From Clostridium algoriphilum (GTDB taxonomy: Bacteria > Bacillota > Clostridia > Clostridiales > Clostridiaceae): DNA of 64,000 nucleotides. Below, piece after piece: positions 36,944 through 46,036 of the stretch. Made by a program: the position numbers and the translations under genes. Every line of letters starts with the position of its first letter. Positions within the stretch are counted from its first letter, which is position 1. The notes beneath the pieces were generated by a model. It saw only the letters and a list, made by a program, of their open reading frames with translations, was not told the DNA's origin and made no database searches. The DNA lies in assembly GCF_020443705.1 (NCBI RefSeq), contig NZ_JAIZZK010000014.1, positions 36,377 to 100,376 of the forward strand, read 5' to 3'.

Positions 36944-37942
36944 TTAATATGAAGAAGCAATCCCAGCTGATGTCGTTGCCCCACTAGCTGCAGCAACTGT
37001 AGCTACTATTTGTGCTGCAATTAATGCTTCAATTGAAATTCCAATAATTGTTTGGATAAGTTCCTTGTTATTTTTCATATTCTCAATATAAACATCGCTG
37101 ACTAAAGCAGCAGCTGTGTATAGATGAGTTTCCTTTGTTAACCATCTATACTTCTTAGTAGATTTCAGAATTCTTACAACTTCAATAACTTGGTCTACTG
37201 CCTCATATCCTTCTTCACCAAGTATTGACAGAAACCCTATTGCTGCATATCCACCAGAATAAACTTTTATTTTATTCTGTTTAAGTTTGTTAAACATTCT
37301 TATGCATCTTAATACCTTGACTGCATTATCCTCTTTACGGAACCCTAGTATGTGAGATAAAAATTGAAGACCATTATTTTTTTTAAAACCATTTTGATTT
37401 AGTAATTTATAACACTCTTCCATATTCTCTATAATACTTTTAACCGAGCTATCTGATTTAGATAAAAATATAGAAAGTGGGTAATCATCTCCACTAGTTA
37501 ACCAAGGATGATTTTTTCTCATTTCTTTATATAATTCTATAGCTTTATTTATTCTTGTATCCACTCCTTCTTCGTCACATGTAGCTAGAAGCGCATAATT
37601 AGCTATTGGTAAATACATACTATTTTTAAATCCTACTTCTCTCATTCTTTTGTCATAATTAAGTATTTTATTGAATTCTACTTTTGGGTCATCATACTTA
37701 GATGAAAGCACTGCTGATATAATCATCATAGAAGCACTTCTATAATGAGAAAATATCCCTGTAGTTTTCTTAATATGTTTTCTTAAATTTTCGATTTTGT
37801 TTTTATCAAACTCCGACTTGTTTAATGTATAAGTTAATGCTACAAAGTGATTAGTTAATGGTTGTTGCCATTTATATTGCATAGATACTTGATTAAATAA
37901 ATCTATAAGTCTATCTAGTTTTTCTTCAACTAATTTTTCCAT
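36944..37942 (-). CDS. DUF4003 family protein
   Basis: A 332-residue protein whose middle fits the DUF4003 family (mainly clostridia and bacilli, function unknown). Features are FNQVSMQYKWQ near the N-terminus, FSHYRSASMMIISAVLS, a conserved HPWLTSGDDYPLSIFLS near residue 175, and LQFLSHILGF. The tail is Ala/Ile-rich and hydrophobic (IEALIAAQIVATVAAAS). ATG 37942 has an AGGAGG site; upstream in-frame codons do not. Monocistronic. Confidence 0.82.
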   Translation of the reverse strand: MEKLVEEKLDRLIDLFNQVSMQYKWQQPLTNHFVALTYTLNKSEFDKNKIENLRKHIKKTTGIFSHYRSASMMIISAVLSSKYDDPKVEFNKILNYDKRMREVGFKNSMYLPIANYALLATCDEEGVDTRINKAIELYKEMRKNHPWLTSGDDYPLSIFLSKSDSSVKSIIENMEECYKLLNQNGFKKNNGLQFLSHILGFRKEDNAVKVLRCIRMFNKLKQNKIKVYSGGYAAIGFLSILGEEGYEAVDQVIEVVRILKSTKKYRWLTKETHLYTAAALVSDVYIENMKNNKELIQTIIGISIEALIAAQIVATVAAASGATTSAGIASSY

Positions 37943-38069
37943 AATAATAGTCCTCCTGTTGAAACAGTTTAATATATATAATGCTTTGCATGAACACATT
38001 CAACTTAATTATACCATTTATTTCATATCTTTGTATTATTATGTTTTTAACTTATATAATATTAGCAAA

Positions 38070-38108
38070 TAAAAATCGCCTAAGTATGTACCCTCCTTAG
38101 GTGATTTT
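38070..38108 (-). terminator. Terminator of the sigY-yxl operon
   Basis: AAAATCGCCTAAG (38072-38084) pairs with CTTAGGTGATTTT (38096-38108), one G·U pair; the minus strand continues with a T run. Confidence 0.85.
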
Positions 38109-38123
38109 ATTTCATATACCTAA

Positions 38124-38879
38124 TTAAATTACCTCAACCTTGTTCATCTTAAATATAGTGAATATTATAAAGAGTATGCTACACACAGTTGAAAATACTA
38201 TAGTATATAAATAACTTTCTAGTGTAAATGAATTAGCGCCTTCCACTAATTTGTATGGCATAAACTTTCCAATTGTATCTAAATTTACAAGTGTGGCACT
38301 TAGAAAAGTTATTATAAGAGTTATAAAACCAGCTGTTACACCTTTTTTAACAAAGCTACTAAAAAGTGTTACCAATGTTATATTAAAAAAATAGTACACA
38401 GACATTAAAATAGCTGAGTTCATTACACCTGGTAAACTCGCCCTCTCCCCTTGTAACAAAATGCTTCCATAGTAATAACAAGTCAAAAATCCTATGAATG
38501 TTAATATGGTTACCACAATAGTATAATGAATTATTTTAGCAAGCACTATGCCAACTGGCTTACTTCCCTTAGAATATGGAAAGATGAGTTTTTCTCCATT
38601 TATCTCATCATTTAAAGTACTTGCCAATGTAAATATTATGAATAAGTTTCCAATTTGAAAAAGGTCCTTGATATAATTATTAATTGCACTCTTAGGAGTA
38701 GCAATAAAAAGTAGACTTAAATCTCCTTGTAATTGTTTTTCCAATATTTTAGGAAGTAGCTTTAACATAAATGGATCCAAAATAGCAAATGCTATTATTC
38801 CTACAGCAAGTATTACATATTTATATTGTCTTTTGGACTCCATTATCTCTTTCTTAAAATAAGCCTTAAAGGTTGTCAT
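38124..38879 (-). CDS. yxlG: ABC-2 type permease (YxlG-like)
   Basis: A 251-residue membrane protein with six predicted spans in the ABC-2/NosY style, starting TFKAYFKKEIMESKRQYKY. It is last of six genes in the order SigY, YxlC, YxlD, YxlE, YxlF, YxlG known from Bacillus subtilis, and overlaps the ATPase gene by 14 bases. With YxlF it forms an exporter or membrane-remodelling transporter; in Bacillus the yxl genes restrain SigY activity. Confidence 0.86.
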   Translation of the reverse strand: MTTFKAYFKKEIMESKRQYKYVILAVGIIAFAILDPFMLKLLPKILEKQLQGDLSLLFIATPKSAINNYIKDLFQIGNLFIIFTLASTLNDEINGEKLIFPYSKGSKPVGIVLAKIIHYTIVVTILTFIGFLTCYYYGSILLQGERASLPGVMNSAILMSVYYFFNITLVTLFSSFVKKGVTAGFITLIITFLSATLVNLDTIGKFMPYKLVEGANSFTLESYLYTIVFSTVCSILFIIFTIFKMNKVEVI

Positions 38880-39801
38880 TTTTATTCACCAGCCTTATAA
38901 AAATATCTTCAAGATTACTTTTTCTTAAATCATAAGATAAAATATTATTTTCTCCCTGCACAAGAAGTTTTAAAAGTTCCGATTTAGCAATATCTAAATT
39001 ATTAACATAGATAGAAACTTTATTTTCCACTATTGAAACTTTCTCTACCCACTTAAAGCCTAAAAGAACTTTATCTAAGGTTAAGCAGTTTTTTTCAAAC
39101 TCAATATCAAATATAGGCTGAATATACTTATTCTTTAAATTCTCTAAATTATCAGATATGAGTATTTGCCCTTTATCCAAAATACTTAGCTCGTCACAAA
39201 CCCTTTCTACATCACTCAAAATATGAGTTGAGAGAAAAACAGTGGTGCCTGATGACTTCAAGTCTTTTATAAACTCTAGTATCTCCATTCTACCCTCAGG
39301 ATCTAATGCTGAGGTGGGCTCATCTAAAAAAACTATTTCTGGTTTATTAAACAAGGCCACTGCAATCCCTAGCCGCTGCTTCATCCCACCTGAATATTGT
39401 CCTATTTTCCTCTTTGCCGACGCACTAAGCTTAACAATATCTAAAATTTCTATAGTTCTCTTCAATATATTTTTCTCAGTCATATTTGCTATTTCACCAA
39501 TAAAATGCAGGTATTCATTAGCATTCATATAATTATAAAACACTGGATTTTGTGGTAGGTAGCCCACTTTTCTTAATAATTCTCTTTTATTCTTTTTAAA
39601 ATCTTTTCCATCTAAATATATCCCTCCACTATTAAAATCAATTAACCCTGATAGTATATTCATAGTTGTAGTTTTTCCTGCTCCATTAGGACCTAGAAAT
39701 CCATATATTGTTCCCTTTTTTATTTCAAAGCAAATGTTCTTTAAAACTTCAATGTCTCCATATTTTTTATTTACATTTACCACTTTAATCATCCTATTCA
39801 C
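38866..39801 (-). CDS. yxlF: ABC transporter ATPase (YxlF-like)
   Basis: A 311-residue ATPase of the CcmA/multidrug type with Walker A GPNGAGKTTTMN near residue 37, signature YSGGMKQRLGIAVALF, Walker B EIVFLDEPTSALDPEG and LSTHILSDVERV. A C-terminal extension of about 90 residues follows the core, as usual for this group. The start overlaps the preceding small membrane gene by 8 bases. Confidence 0.9.
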   Translation of the reverse strand: MNRMIKVVNVNKKYGDIEVLKNICFEIKKGTIYGFLGPNGAGKTTTMNILSGLIDFNSGGIYLDGKDFKKNKRELLRKVGYLPQNPVFYNYMNANEYLHFIGEIANMTEKNILKRTIEILDIVKLSASAKRKIGQYSGGMKQRLGIAVALFNKPEIVFLDEPTSALDPEGRMEILEFIKDLKSSGTTVFLSTHILSDVERVCDELSILDKGQILISDNLENLKNKYIQPIFDIEFEKNCLTLDKVLLGFKWVEKVSIVENKVSIYVNNLDIAKSELLKLLVQGENNILSYDLRKSNLEDIFIRLVNKNDNL

Positions 39802-40000
39802 GCTCTCTTCCTATTAATAAAAAAGCTATGCTGCCTATTAATTGAATAAAAAGTATAATCAAAGCCCATGCCCACTTAGGTAAAAATTTTACTTTATCTA
39901 CTGTTAATCTATATAAGCAGAAACCCATAAGAACTACCTCCAATAAAATTATAGGTGCAAGTAATTTTATTATATCTACTAAAGCCATTCCTTCAAACAT
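39794..40000 (-). CDS. yxlE: PLDc_N-type small membrane protein (YxlE-like)
   Basis: A 68-residue protein with two spans (IIKLLAPIILLEVVLMGFCLY and WAWALIILFIQLIGSIAFLLIG) and the closing IGRE typical of PLDc_N (phospholipase_D-nuclease N-terminal) proteins. B. subtilis YxlE has this domain and acts as a negative regulator of SigY. First gene after the internal terminator and second ECF-type promoter. Confidence 0.85.
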   Translation of the reverse strand: MFEGMALVDIIKLLAPIILLEVVLMGFCLYRLTVDKVKFLPKWAWALIILFIQLIGSIAFLLIGRERE

Positions 40001-40034
40001 ATATTATTCCTCCTTTTTATATTTTCATAACTTT

Positions 40035-40059
40035 AACGTAATAAGAATCAAAAAGTTCA
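40035..40059 (-). promoter_or_regulatory. Second ECF (SigY-type) promoter, before yxlE
   Basis: Minus strand TGAACT (40054-40059), 15-base spacer, CGTT (40035-40038). The 13 bases TGAACTTTTTGAT are identical to those of the sigY promoter at 41346-41371. It lies 35 bases upstream of yxlE and downstream of a terminator. Confidence 0.65.
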
Positions 40060-40141
40060 TCATAATTTCAAAATATATATTATAAAAAGCAGCTTACCTT
40101 TCCTTAGTAATTTTAAACAAACTTTTGATTTCCTAAAGGGT

Positions 40142-40174
40142 AAAAAAATAGTTGCTAATTTCTTAGCAACTATT
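40142..40174 (-). terminator. Internal terminator after yxlD
   Basis: AATAGTTGCTAA (40147-40158) pairs perfectly with TTAGCAACTATT (40163-40174); the minus strand continues with seven T. It overlaps the last codons of the yxlD-like gene and would end the sigY-yxlC-yxlD message. Confidence 0.88.
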
Positions 40175-40382
40175 CTTTCTTTTTATTCTTTAATATTACT
40201 CGTGTTACTAATAGATAAATAAGAAGATTACTTGGCGTATTCATCAGTGCAAAAATTCCCCAAAGCCAATAGTATTTTTCTCTTCGTCTTCTTGCATCAC
40301 AAAATACCCATGCTCCTTGGATTAATAAGATAGGAATAACTATTGCTAATATTATAATTAGTTGATTATTTGAAATCACCAT
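40170..40382 (-). CDS. yxlD: Small membrane protein (YxlD-like)
   Basis: A 70-residue protein with two spans (LIIILAIVIPILLIQGAWVF and IFALMNTPSNLLIYLLVTRVI) separated by CDARRRREKYYWLWG. Position and size match YxlD of the SigY system, a membrane partner proposed to act with YxlC against SigY. Start codon overlaps or abuts the stop of the preceding gene. Confidence 0.75.
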   Translation of the reverse strand: MVISNNQLIIILAIVIPILLIQGAWVFCDARRRREKYYWLWGIFALMNTPSNLLIYLLVTRVILKNKKKE

Positions 40383-40789
40383 TAAACTTCACTCCCTCTT
40401 CTTTTAGTTGCTAAGCTAGGTATTATTATCCAAGGAGCGATAATTACAATAAAAATCTGCGATATAATTAGTATCTTAGAATCTATTTTAATGATGGCTA
40501 TGGCATATGAAGAAAGAATTATAAAGGACGATAATATAAATAAAATAAATTCTTTTTTAGCCTTCCTGTTTTCGCTTATAGACTCTCCTTGCTCTATTAT
40601 GCTTAGGGTATCTATCTGAAAATCAAATATATCTTCATTTAACACATCCATTTTCTTAACTGTGGAATTTAGTTTACTTTTAAATTCTGAAGCTTCACTA
40701 CTATGATTTGTGTTATTATCCACTTTCCCCTTAGCTTCATTGTAAAATTCATCAATTAAAAAATTTTTAATCTCATCAGAATCCTTCAT
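40382..40789 (-). CDS. yxlC: YxlC-like putative anti-sigma factor
   Basis: A 135-residue protein with a charged, helical cytoplasmic N-half (about residues 1-75) and two membrane spans in the C-half (FILFILSSFIILSSYAIAII and ILIISQIFIVIIAPWIIIP). This layout fits a membrane anti-sigma factor. It follows the sigma gene at once, with the stop and start touching. B. subtilis YxlC (106 residues) negatively regulates SigY; similarity here is by position and topology rather than strong sequence. Confidence 0.75.
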   Translation of the reverse strand: MKDSDEIKNFLIDEFYNEAKGKVDNNTNHSSEASEFKSKLNSTVKKMDVLNEDIFDFQIDTLSIIEQGESISENRKAKKEFILFILSSFIILSSYAIAIIKIDSKILIISQIFIVIIAPWIIIPSLATKRRGSEV

Positions 40790-41320
40790 TCATATTATCT
40801 CCTTTTTCTCAATTTCTTTTATTATATATTTCACTGCATAATGAAGCCTTGACCGAACTGTTCCAAGTGGACAGTTTACAATTTCAGATATTTCCTCATA
40901 ATTATAACCATAATAGTGTTTTAAAATAAATACTGCTCTTTTCTCATATGGTAACTTTAAAATTATCTTCATTATCTCTTTGTATTCATAATTTGCTATT
41001 ACAACATCCTCTACTTGTTTGCCTCTATCAGCAAAATTTTCATCTATATACTGGAAAACTTTATTCTTTCTTAAATAATCTCTGTAAACATTAGTAGATA
41101 TTTTTATTAACCATGTAGAAAACTTTGCTTTAGGCTCAAACTTGTTTATATTAAGCACAGCTTTGAGCAATGCATCCTGAACAATATCCTGTGCTAAGTG
41201 GGGGTCACCTACCATTTTAACAACATACCCTTTTAAAATATTAAGATTATCTTTTAAAAGAGTATTTAGTGCGCTTTTATTTCCATCCTTAGCCTTGCTA
41301 ATAAGCTCTAGCTCATCCAA
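40790..41320 (-). CDS. sigY: ECF sigma factor (SigY-like)
   Basis: A 176-residue ECF sigma-70 factor. Region 2 spans about residues 10-75 (HLAQDIVQDALLKAVLNI, then FSTWLIKISTNVYRDYLRK). Region 4 is at about 115-170 (LPYEKRAVFILKHYYGYNYEEISEIVNCPLGTVRSRL in two parts). It starts at TTG 41320 after AGGGGTGA. Gene order downstream equals the Bacillus sigY operon, and the promoter motif upstream suggests autoregulation. Confidence 0.9.
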   Translation of the reverse strand: MDELELISKAKDGNKSALNTLLKDNLNILKGYVVKMVGDPHLAQDIVQDALLKAVLNINKFEPKAKFSTWLIKISTNVYRDYLRKNKVFQYIDENFADRGKQVEDVVIANYEYKEIMKIILKLPYEKRAVFILKHYYGYNYEEISEIVNCPLGTVRSRLHYAVKYIIKEIEKKEII

Positions 41321-41345
41321 TAATAATCACCCCTAACAATCTTTA

Positions 41346-41371
41346 AACGAAAATAATGATCAAAAAGTTCA
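41346..41371 (-). promoter_or_regulatory. Autoregulatory ECF promoter of sigY
   Basis: Minus strand TGAACT (41366-41371), 16-base spacer, CGTT (41346-41349), 26 bases before the start codon. This fits the TGAAC-N16-CGT type of SigY promoters. Confidence 0.7.
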
Positions 41372-41398
41372 CTATATTTATATGATTGCTTATTTATA

Positions 41399-41433
41399 TT
41401 TAATTTGTTATATTTAATTTGTTATATTTAATT
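41399..41433. repeat. Tandem 14-bp AT-rich repeat
   Basis: TTTAATTTGTTATA occurs twice in tandem plus a half unit, about 30 bases upstream of the sigY -35 element. Possible upstream binding region; no function shown. Confidence 0.6.
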
Positions 41434-41522
41434 CTGTTTTCTTTTAAATAAAGTGCAATACTTACCATAATTAAAAACACGCTATGTAATAAATAAAAAT
41501 ATTCATTATCATTTAAAACTTA

Positions 41523-41551
41523 TTAGAGGATACCTCATTGGCATCCCCTCT
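41523..41551 (-). terminator. Weak terminator after the 66-residue gene
   Basis: On the minus strand TAGAGGGGA pairs with TATCCTCTA with small bulges around an inner ATGCCAATGAGG. A poor T run follows. Confidence 0.45.
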
Positions 41552-41569
41552 ACTTTGTAAAACTTTTTT

Positions 41570-41770
41570 CTATTTTTCACAACTTTTTTCCCCATAAATT
41601 TTATGTAATATTAAATCGTATTCACCTAACTTATCAGCTAACATATGCCAATTTTTATGTTCAGCATTTGCGACATTCACTTGATTTTTCTCGACTATTT
41701 CCAGTCTTGAGCTAATATCAACAAGATCCTTTTTCATTTCAATTAACATTTCTTTAATTTCATTATCCAT
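41570..41770 (-). CDS. Small coiled-coil protein
   Basis: A 66-residue charged protein. Residues 4-32 (IKEMLIEMKKDLVDISSRLEIVEK) form a heptad-patterned helix, followed by NVANAEHKNWHMLADKLGEYD. Similar short proteins are found in clostridia without a known role. A good AAAGGAGAA ribosome site precedes ATG 41770. Confidence 0.7.
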   Translation of the reverse strand: MDNEIKEMLIEMKKDLVDISSRLEIVEKNQVNVANAEHKNWHMLADKLGEYDLILHKIYGEKSCEK

Positions 41771-41808
41771 AATTTTCTCCTTTAAGATTTTATTTTATAT
41801 AAAACATA

Positions 41809-42252
41809 CTATATGACCATTTCCTTCTTATCAACATTAGAATTATATATTATTCCTAATAGAATTAATATGCCACCAATAATTTTCCCCTTTGAAACAA
41901 ATCCCACTCTAAAATAATCAATTAATATGCCTGTAAAAAGCTGACCCATAAATATAAGCAAGGTAGTATATATGGTAGATATCTTAGGGATTACAATATT
42001 AGTACTTGCAACAACTATAACTCCTAGCAATCCGCCTAAAAAGGCCCATACTGGTATGCTATTATAACTAACTAATGATATGTTTATAGAATTTCTCACT
42101 AGAATCATAAGTAATATTGTACTAAATATCCCTACTATATAGTTTATAAGAGTACCTTGAAAAACTCCTATTCTTTTAGCTAGATGTGAATTTACAATCA
42201 TGGATATTATAGTAATTGATCCACATAAAATTGCTAAAATTATATATAACAT
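41809..42252 (-). CDS. YdcZ-type DMT transporter subunit (second)
   Basis: A 147-residue four- or five-span membrane protein of the DMT_YdcZ (DUF606) family. It shows the N-terminal GSITIISMIVNSHLAKRIG, GTLINYIVGI, WAFLGGLLGVIVVASTN and GQLFTGILIDYFR motifs. It lies 17 bases after a paralogue of the same family; such paired half-size DMT genes often form one heteromeric exporter. Substrate unknown. Confidence 0.85.
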   Translation of the reverse strand: MLYIILAILCGSITIISMIVNSHLAKRIGVFQGTLINYIVGIFSTILLMILVRNSINISLVSYNSIPVWAFLGGLLGVIVVASTNIVIPKISTIYTTLLIFMGQLFTGILIDYFRVGFVSKGKIIGGILILLGIIYNSNVDKKEMVI

Positions 42253-42269
42253 ATTTATCCCCCTATTAT

Positions 42270-42692
42270 TTAAGATACTATCATTGTAATTAGGCCTATA
42301 AATATTACAAAAAATCCAATAATTTTTTTCTTTCTAAACTTATATATATTTAATCCAAATAGGCCATAATGGTCAATAAAACAGGCTAATATTAACTGTC
42401 CCAATATACCTAATGATAAAGTTAAAGATGCCCCTAATAAATTGAAACACAAATTACTTAAAAACACCATAAAAACTCCTAGAAAACCACCGCTGAATAA
42501 ATATAATGGAATGTCTTTAGAGAGCTTAAAGTTCTCTTTTTTAAATATTAAGACAGCAACTACAACGATAAGGCCCACTATGTGAATTATAAGTATTGAA
42601 ACATATTGATCTGTATAATTTGACAAAACCCCATTAAAACTAATCATTATAGCAATTAATATACCTATAAATATCGCATATACTTTATACAT
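42270..42692 (-). CDS. YdcZ-type DMT transporter subunit (first)
   Basis: A 140-residue membrane protein of the DMT_YdcZ family, with IAIMISFNGVLSNYTDQYVS, a central LFSGGFLGVFMVFLSNLCFN and GQLILACFIDHYGLFG. First of two adjacent half-size DMT genes. ATG 42692 follows a GGGGG site. A 14-base near-palindrome at 42762-42775 lies 70 bases upstream. Confidence 0.85.
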   Translation of the reverse strand: MYKVYAIFIGILIAIMISFNGVLSNYTDQYVSILIIHIVGLIVVVAVLIFKKENFKLSKDIPLYLFSGGFLGVFMVFLSNLCFNLLGASLTLSLGILGQLILACFIDHYGLFGLNIYKFRKKKIIGFFVIFIGLITMIVS

Positions 42693-43257
42693 TTTATTTC
42701 CCCCATTTTTTAATAATATCGCCTACCCCTTTTATAAGATTAGCATAAAATTTTAGGATATATGACGTATGTCATGTTTTGTTTGAATTTAATATGCAAA
42801 AATGAAACGAACAACTATAATAATAATACTCGTATAACATATATAATAAGTAATTGTTTTCATTCTTACATCTACAGGGGGTAACCTTATATGAAGCGTA
42901 TAAATTATCAAACTGATATAGGTATTTGTATAAAAAATTATAGTTTTTAATTTTTTTGGAAAGATGTGAAAAAATATATGGAGCTTCATTCTTTTGATAA
43001 GAATAGTCACATTGTCAAAACTAATGACTAAATAAATTATTTGTATTTCCTGAGAAAGATAAATAATTATATATACTATTTTAGATATAATTGCATTGGA
43101 AATGCTTGCTAGAGATTTATATAAATAAGGTATATATCCCTACAAGTTTGTTGCTTATAGCAATATATACCCTTTTTCTCAGCTGAAGTACAATGCTATA
43201 AGTTAACATGATTTTTAACTAACTTCAGTGCCTCATTTTCTTTACACAATATAAATT
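42693..43257. other. 565-base intergenic region with palindrome and orphan hairpin
   Basis: Two structures are seen. ATGACGTATGTCAT (42762-42775, arms ATGAC/GTCAT) could be an operator of the transporter pair. GGTATATAT (43129-43137) pairs with ATATATACC (43163-43171) and is followed on the plus strand by CTTTTT, a terminator-like hairpin with no plus-strand gene before it. A 73-codon minus-strand frame inside looks non-coding. Confidence 0.4.
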
Positions 43258-43584
43258 TTATCTAATTCCGTTCATTTTACCTTTAAGTGCTTTAACCCTA
43301 CCATTCACATAATTAGTAAGCTCACGCATATTGTCTTTTATTTCATTTGGAGCACTAGTAACCATTGTAATTATATCTAATTTATTACCCTTTATTTCTT
43401 TAGCAACTTCATAAGCTAAGCATTTGTTTTTCATTTTCCAATAGGTAACGTTGAATTGATCTGCTTGACGTTTATTATAATACCCTTTTTCTATACCAAA
43501 CTGAAATAAATCTGCTGCTGACTCTAATTCTTCTAAATCTTGAACATCTATTGTCTCATTAACTAAATCTTGAAATGTTTTCAT
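43258..43584 (-). CDS. Hypothetical helical protein, 108 residues
   Basis: A mostly helical, charged 108-residue protein beginning MKTFQDLVNETIDVQDLEELESAADLF; the middle has QFNVTYWKMKNKCLAYEVAKEI. It has no membrane span, signal peptide or motif I recognise. A strong AAAGGAGAG site precedes ATG 43584. It stands alone, with 500 bases of open intergenic DNA upstream. Confidence 0.72.
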   Translation of the reverse strand: MKTFQDLVNETIDVQDLEELESAADLFQFGIEKGYYNKRQADQFNVTYWKMKNKCLAYEVAKEIKGNKLDIITMVTSAPNEIKDNMRELTNYVNGRVKALKGKMNGIR

Positions 43585-44015
43585 TATAGCTCTCCTTTTT
43601 AACAGGTAATATTAATAGTCTTTTTTATCATAATTATAATATCGCCTAGTTCTTTGTTTTTAGAAAGTCACTCTTTACTAAATCTTTTCCACAACTTTTA
43701 TATTTTAACACATATTAAAGAGTAAATAAATTATATCTATAACAATTTTATAACTCTATGGTTATTCTGTCAAATTAAGAAGTATATTATAACTTAAAAT
43801 ATACTTATATATATACATGCACTATGCAAAATAGTGTTTAGCCAATAATTGCAACCTCTTTTCTACATAAAATCACAAAACTTACTATATATAACTATAG
43901 TAAAATATTATATTATTGTAACATGTAAACATTTAATTCTCAATAACCCCTTCTTTAATACAATTGACAAATATTATATAAATTATTCCTTATTTCTTTA
44001 AGTATATATAATATA
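43585..44015. other. Intergenic, no feature resolved
   Basis: AT-rich gap of about 430 bases between the 108-residue gene and the dbpA terminator. It must contain the promoter of the minus-strand 108-residue gene. I see no RNA motif. Confidence 0.35.
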
Positions 44016-44048
44016 AAAATAAGGTTGATAATTAAATTATCAACCTTA
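44016..44048 (-). terminator. Terminator of the dbpA-like gene
   Basis: TAAGGTTGATAAT and ATTATCAACCTTA form a 13-bp stem; the minus strand continues ATTTTTATATT. About 40 bases past the gene. Confidence 0.85.
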
Positions 44049-44087
44049 ACTTTATATTACATATGAATAAAACTAATTATAGTAGTA

Positions 44088-45533
44088 TTATTTATTCGCT
44101 TTTTCTACTCTGATAGTTTTACCTTTTATTGTTGATTTTTTAAGAGCTTCTAGAACTAGCTTACCCTTTCCATTCATAATGTCAACATTTGAAAAATTAT
44201 CTTGAATATTAATAATACCTATATCATCAGCATCAACATCCTTGATGTTGCAAATAGTTCCTACAATATCCACAGTCCTTATCTTTTTCTTTTTGCCTGC
44301 ACTAATGTATAATTTCATAATATCTTTACTAAAATTAGATTCTTTTGTTTTTTTGATGACAGGTTTAGTATCATGCTTTTCATAAAATGCGTCTTTGCAT
44401 AACTCCGACTCTTCTTTTGACGGAATTTCCGCTTTAGGTATTTCCATACCAATATACTGCTCTATGGCTTTTAGAAATTTATTTTCATAGTGAGTGCTAA
44501 AGGTTATGGCTTTTCCTTTTTTTCCTGCACGTCCTGTTCTACCTATTCTATGTACGTAATTACCTATTTCGAGTGGTAAATCATAATTTATAATATGAGT
44601 TATATTTTCTACGTCTATTCCCCTAGCTGCAACATCTGTAGCCACTAAGAATCTAAATTCGCCTTTTTTAAATCTTTCCATAGCATCTAATCTGTCATTT
44701 TGAAGCATACCTCCATGTATTTTAATGCATGAATAGTAACGATTCTTCATTTGTACAGTTATTGAATCAACATTTTCTTTTGTCCTACAAAATACAATAC
44801 AAGAATCTGGATTTTCAATATAAAGTATTTTTTTAAGTACACTGAATTTTTTGTCTTCCTCTACCTCGTAGCAAACCTGATCAATTTTATCAACGGTTAA
44901 TTTTTCAGGGTTTATTTCTATTTTTACAGGATTCACCATATATTTAGCGCATATTGCTTCGATTGATTCTGGAATTGTAGCTGAAAATAACATAGTTACT
45001 CTATCTTTAGGAACAGATTTAATAACCTCTTCTACCTGTTCTATAAATCCCATACTAAGCATTTCATCTGCTTCGTCTAGTATTAGATACTTTACCTTAT
45101 CTAATTTAATATTACCCCTATCAATATGATCTAAAGTTCTTCCTGGCGTACCTACAATCACGTGAACCCTTTGCTTTAGCTGTTTTTTTTGCATCTCAAT
45201 AGGTTGCTTACCAAAAACAGCTATTGCTCTAATTTTTTTATATCTTCCGATATTTGTTATATCTTGACTTACTTGAAGCGCTAATTCTCTAGTAGGTGTC
45301 AATACTAATGCTTGAGGTTCTGTTTCCTCTATATCTGCACCTTCACAAAGTGGAATAGCAAAGACAGCTGTTTTTCCACTTCCTGTCTGTGATTTCACTA
45401 TAATATCATTACCTTTAAGAGCTAAAGGTATTGCCGCAGCCTGTACATCTGAAGGTTTTTTATATCCTAAATTATTAATTGCTTTCAATATTTCTTCACT
45501 AATATTAAATTCCTCAAACTTCATGTTACTCAT
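44088..45533 (-). CDS. dbpA: DEAD-box RNA helicase, DbpA/YxiN type
   Basis: A 481-residue DEAD-box helicase with Q-motif [10 protein letters not shown], motif [10 protein letters not shown] near residue 48, [13 protein letters not shown] near 150, SAT, and [13 protein letters not shown] near 335. The C-terminal 75 residues ([20 protein letters not shown] onward) form a DbpA RNA-binding domain, which in DbpA/YxiN targets hairpin 92 of 23S rRNA for 50S assembly. ATG 45533 is preferred for its AGAGGGG site over an ATG eight codons upstream. Confidence 0.92.
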   Translation of the reverse strand: MSNMKFEEFNISEEILKAINNLGYKKPSDVQAAAIPLALKGNDIIVKSQTGSGKTAVFAIPLCEGADIEETEPQALVLTPTRELALQVSQDITNIGRYKKIRAIAVFGKQPIEMQKKQLKQRVHVIVGTPGRTLDHIDRGNIKLDKVKYLILDEADEMLSMGFIEQVEEVIKSVPKDRVTMLFSATIPESIEAICAKYMVNPVKIEINPEKLTVDKIDQVCYEVEEDKKFSVLKKILYIENPDSCIVFCRTKENVDSITVQMKNRYYSCIKIHGGMLQNDRLDAMERFKKGEFRFLVATDVAARGIDVENITHIINYDLPLEIGNYVHRIGRTGRAGKKGKAITFSTHYENKFLKAIEQYIGMEIPKAEIPSKEESELCKDAFYEKHDTKPVIKKTKESNFSKDIMKLYISAGKKKKIRTVDIVGTICNIKDVDADDIGIINIQDNFSNVDIMNGKGKLVLEALKKSTIKGKTIRVEKANK

Positions 45534-45658
45534 TTTAACTTCCCCTCTTTGTTTCATATATAGTTTTTAGGTATAACTCATATAAATTTTAACTCATAAG
45601 TCTATATTATACCATGTTTAAATTTATTATTCCTGTTATAAATATTTAAACACTATAA

Positions 45659-45919
45659 ATAAGTTTTTCGATAGGCGAAATTGTTATATTAAGTAGTGCA
45701 GGATTTATTTTTGGCTGGGATAGAGCACTGTATTCTCTTATAGCATATTTCATAGCTTTTAAAGCAATTGATGTTATTGTGGAAGGGCTTGATGAATCTA
45801 AAGCTGTAATGATTATCTCTGAGAGGCATAAAGATATATGTGAAGCGATAGTTGCTAGGCTTGGCAGGGGAGTAACCATTCTTGCTGGTAGGGAGGATAT
45901 AAGGGAATTTCTAATGTAA
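45659..45919 (+). pseudogene. Relic of a YitT family membrane protein
   Basis: The plus-strand frame has no start codon but encodes GFIFGWDRALYSLIAYFIA, then KAIDVIVEGLDESKAVMIIS and AIVARLGRGVTILAG. This matches the last membrane span and DUF2179 domain of YitT proteins. The first three quarters are missing, and after GRGVTILAG the frame runs into unrelated REDIREFLM and a stop. So both ends are broken. Confidence 0.75.
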
Positions 45920-46036
45920 TTCTAATCTTTTACTAATTAATATCTAATCCTCCTATTTTATAATAAAAACATAGAAAACAATCACCCAACTAAAGTGGCT
46001 TAATGTTTTTCCATGATAAAATAAGGAGGAATTTAA

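Noticed and set aside
42789..43010. 73-codon minus-strand frame
   Set aside because: No ribosome site, low-complexity Ile/Tyr/Lys composition typical of chance AT-rich frames, and no family resemblance.
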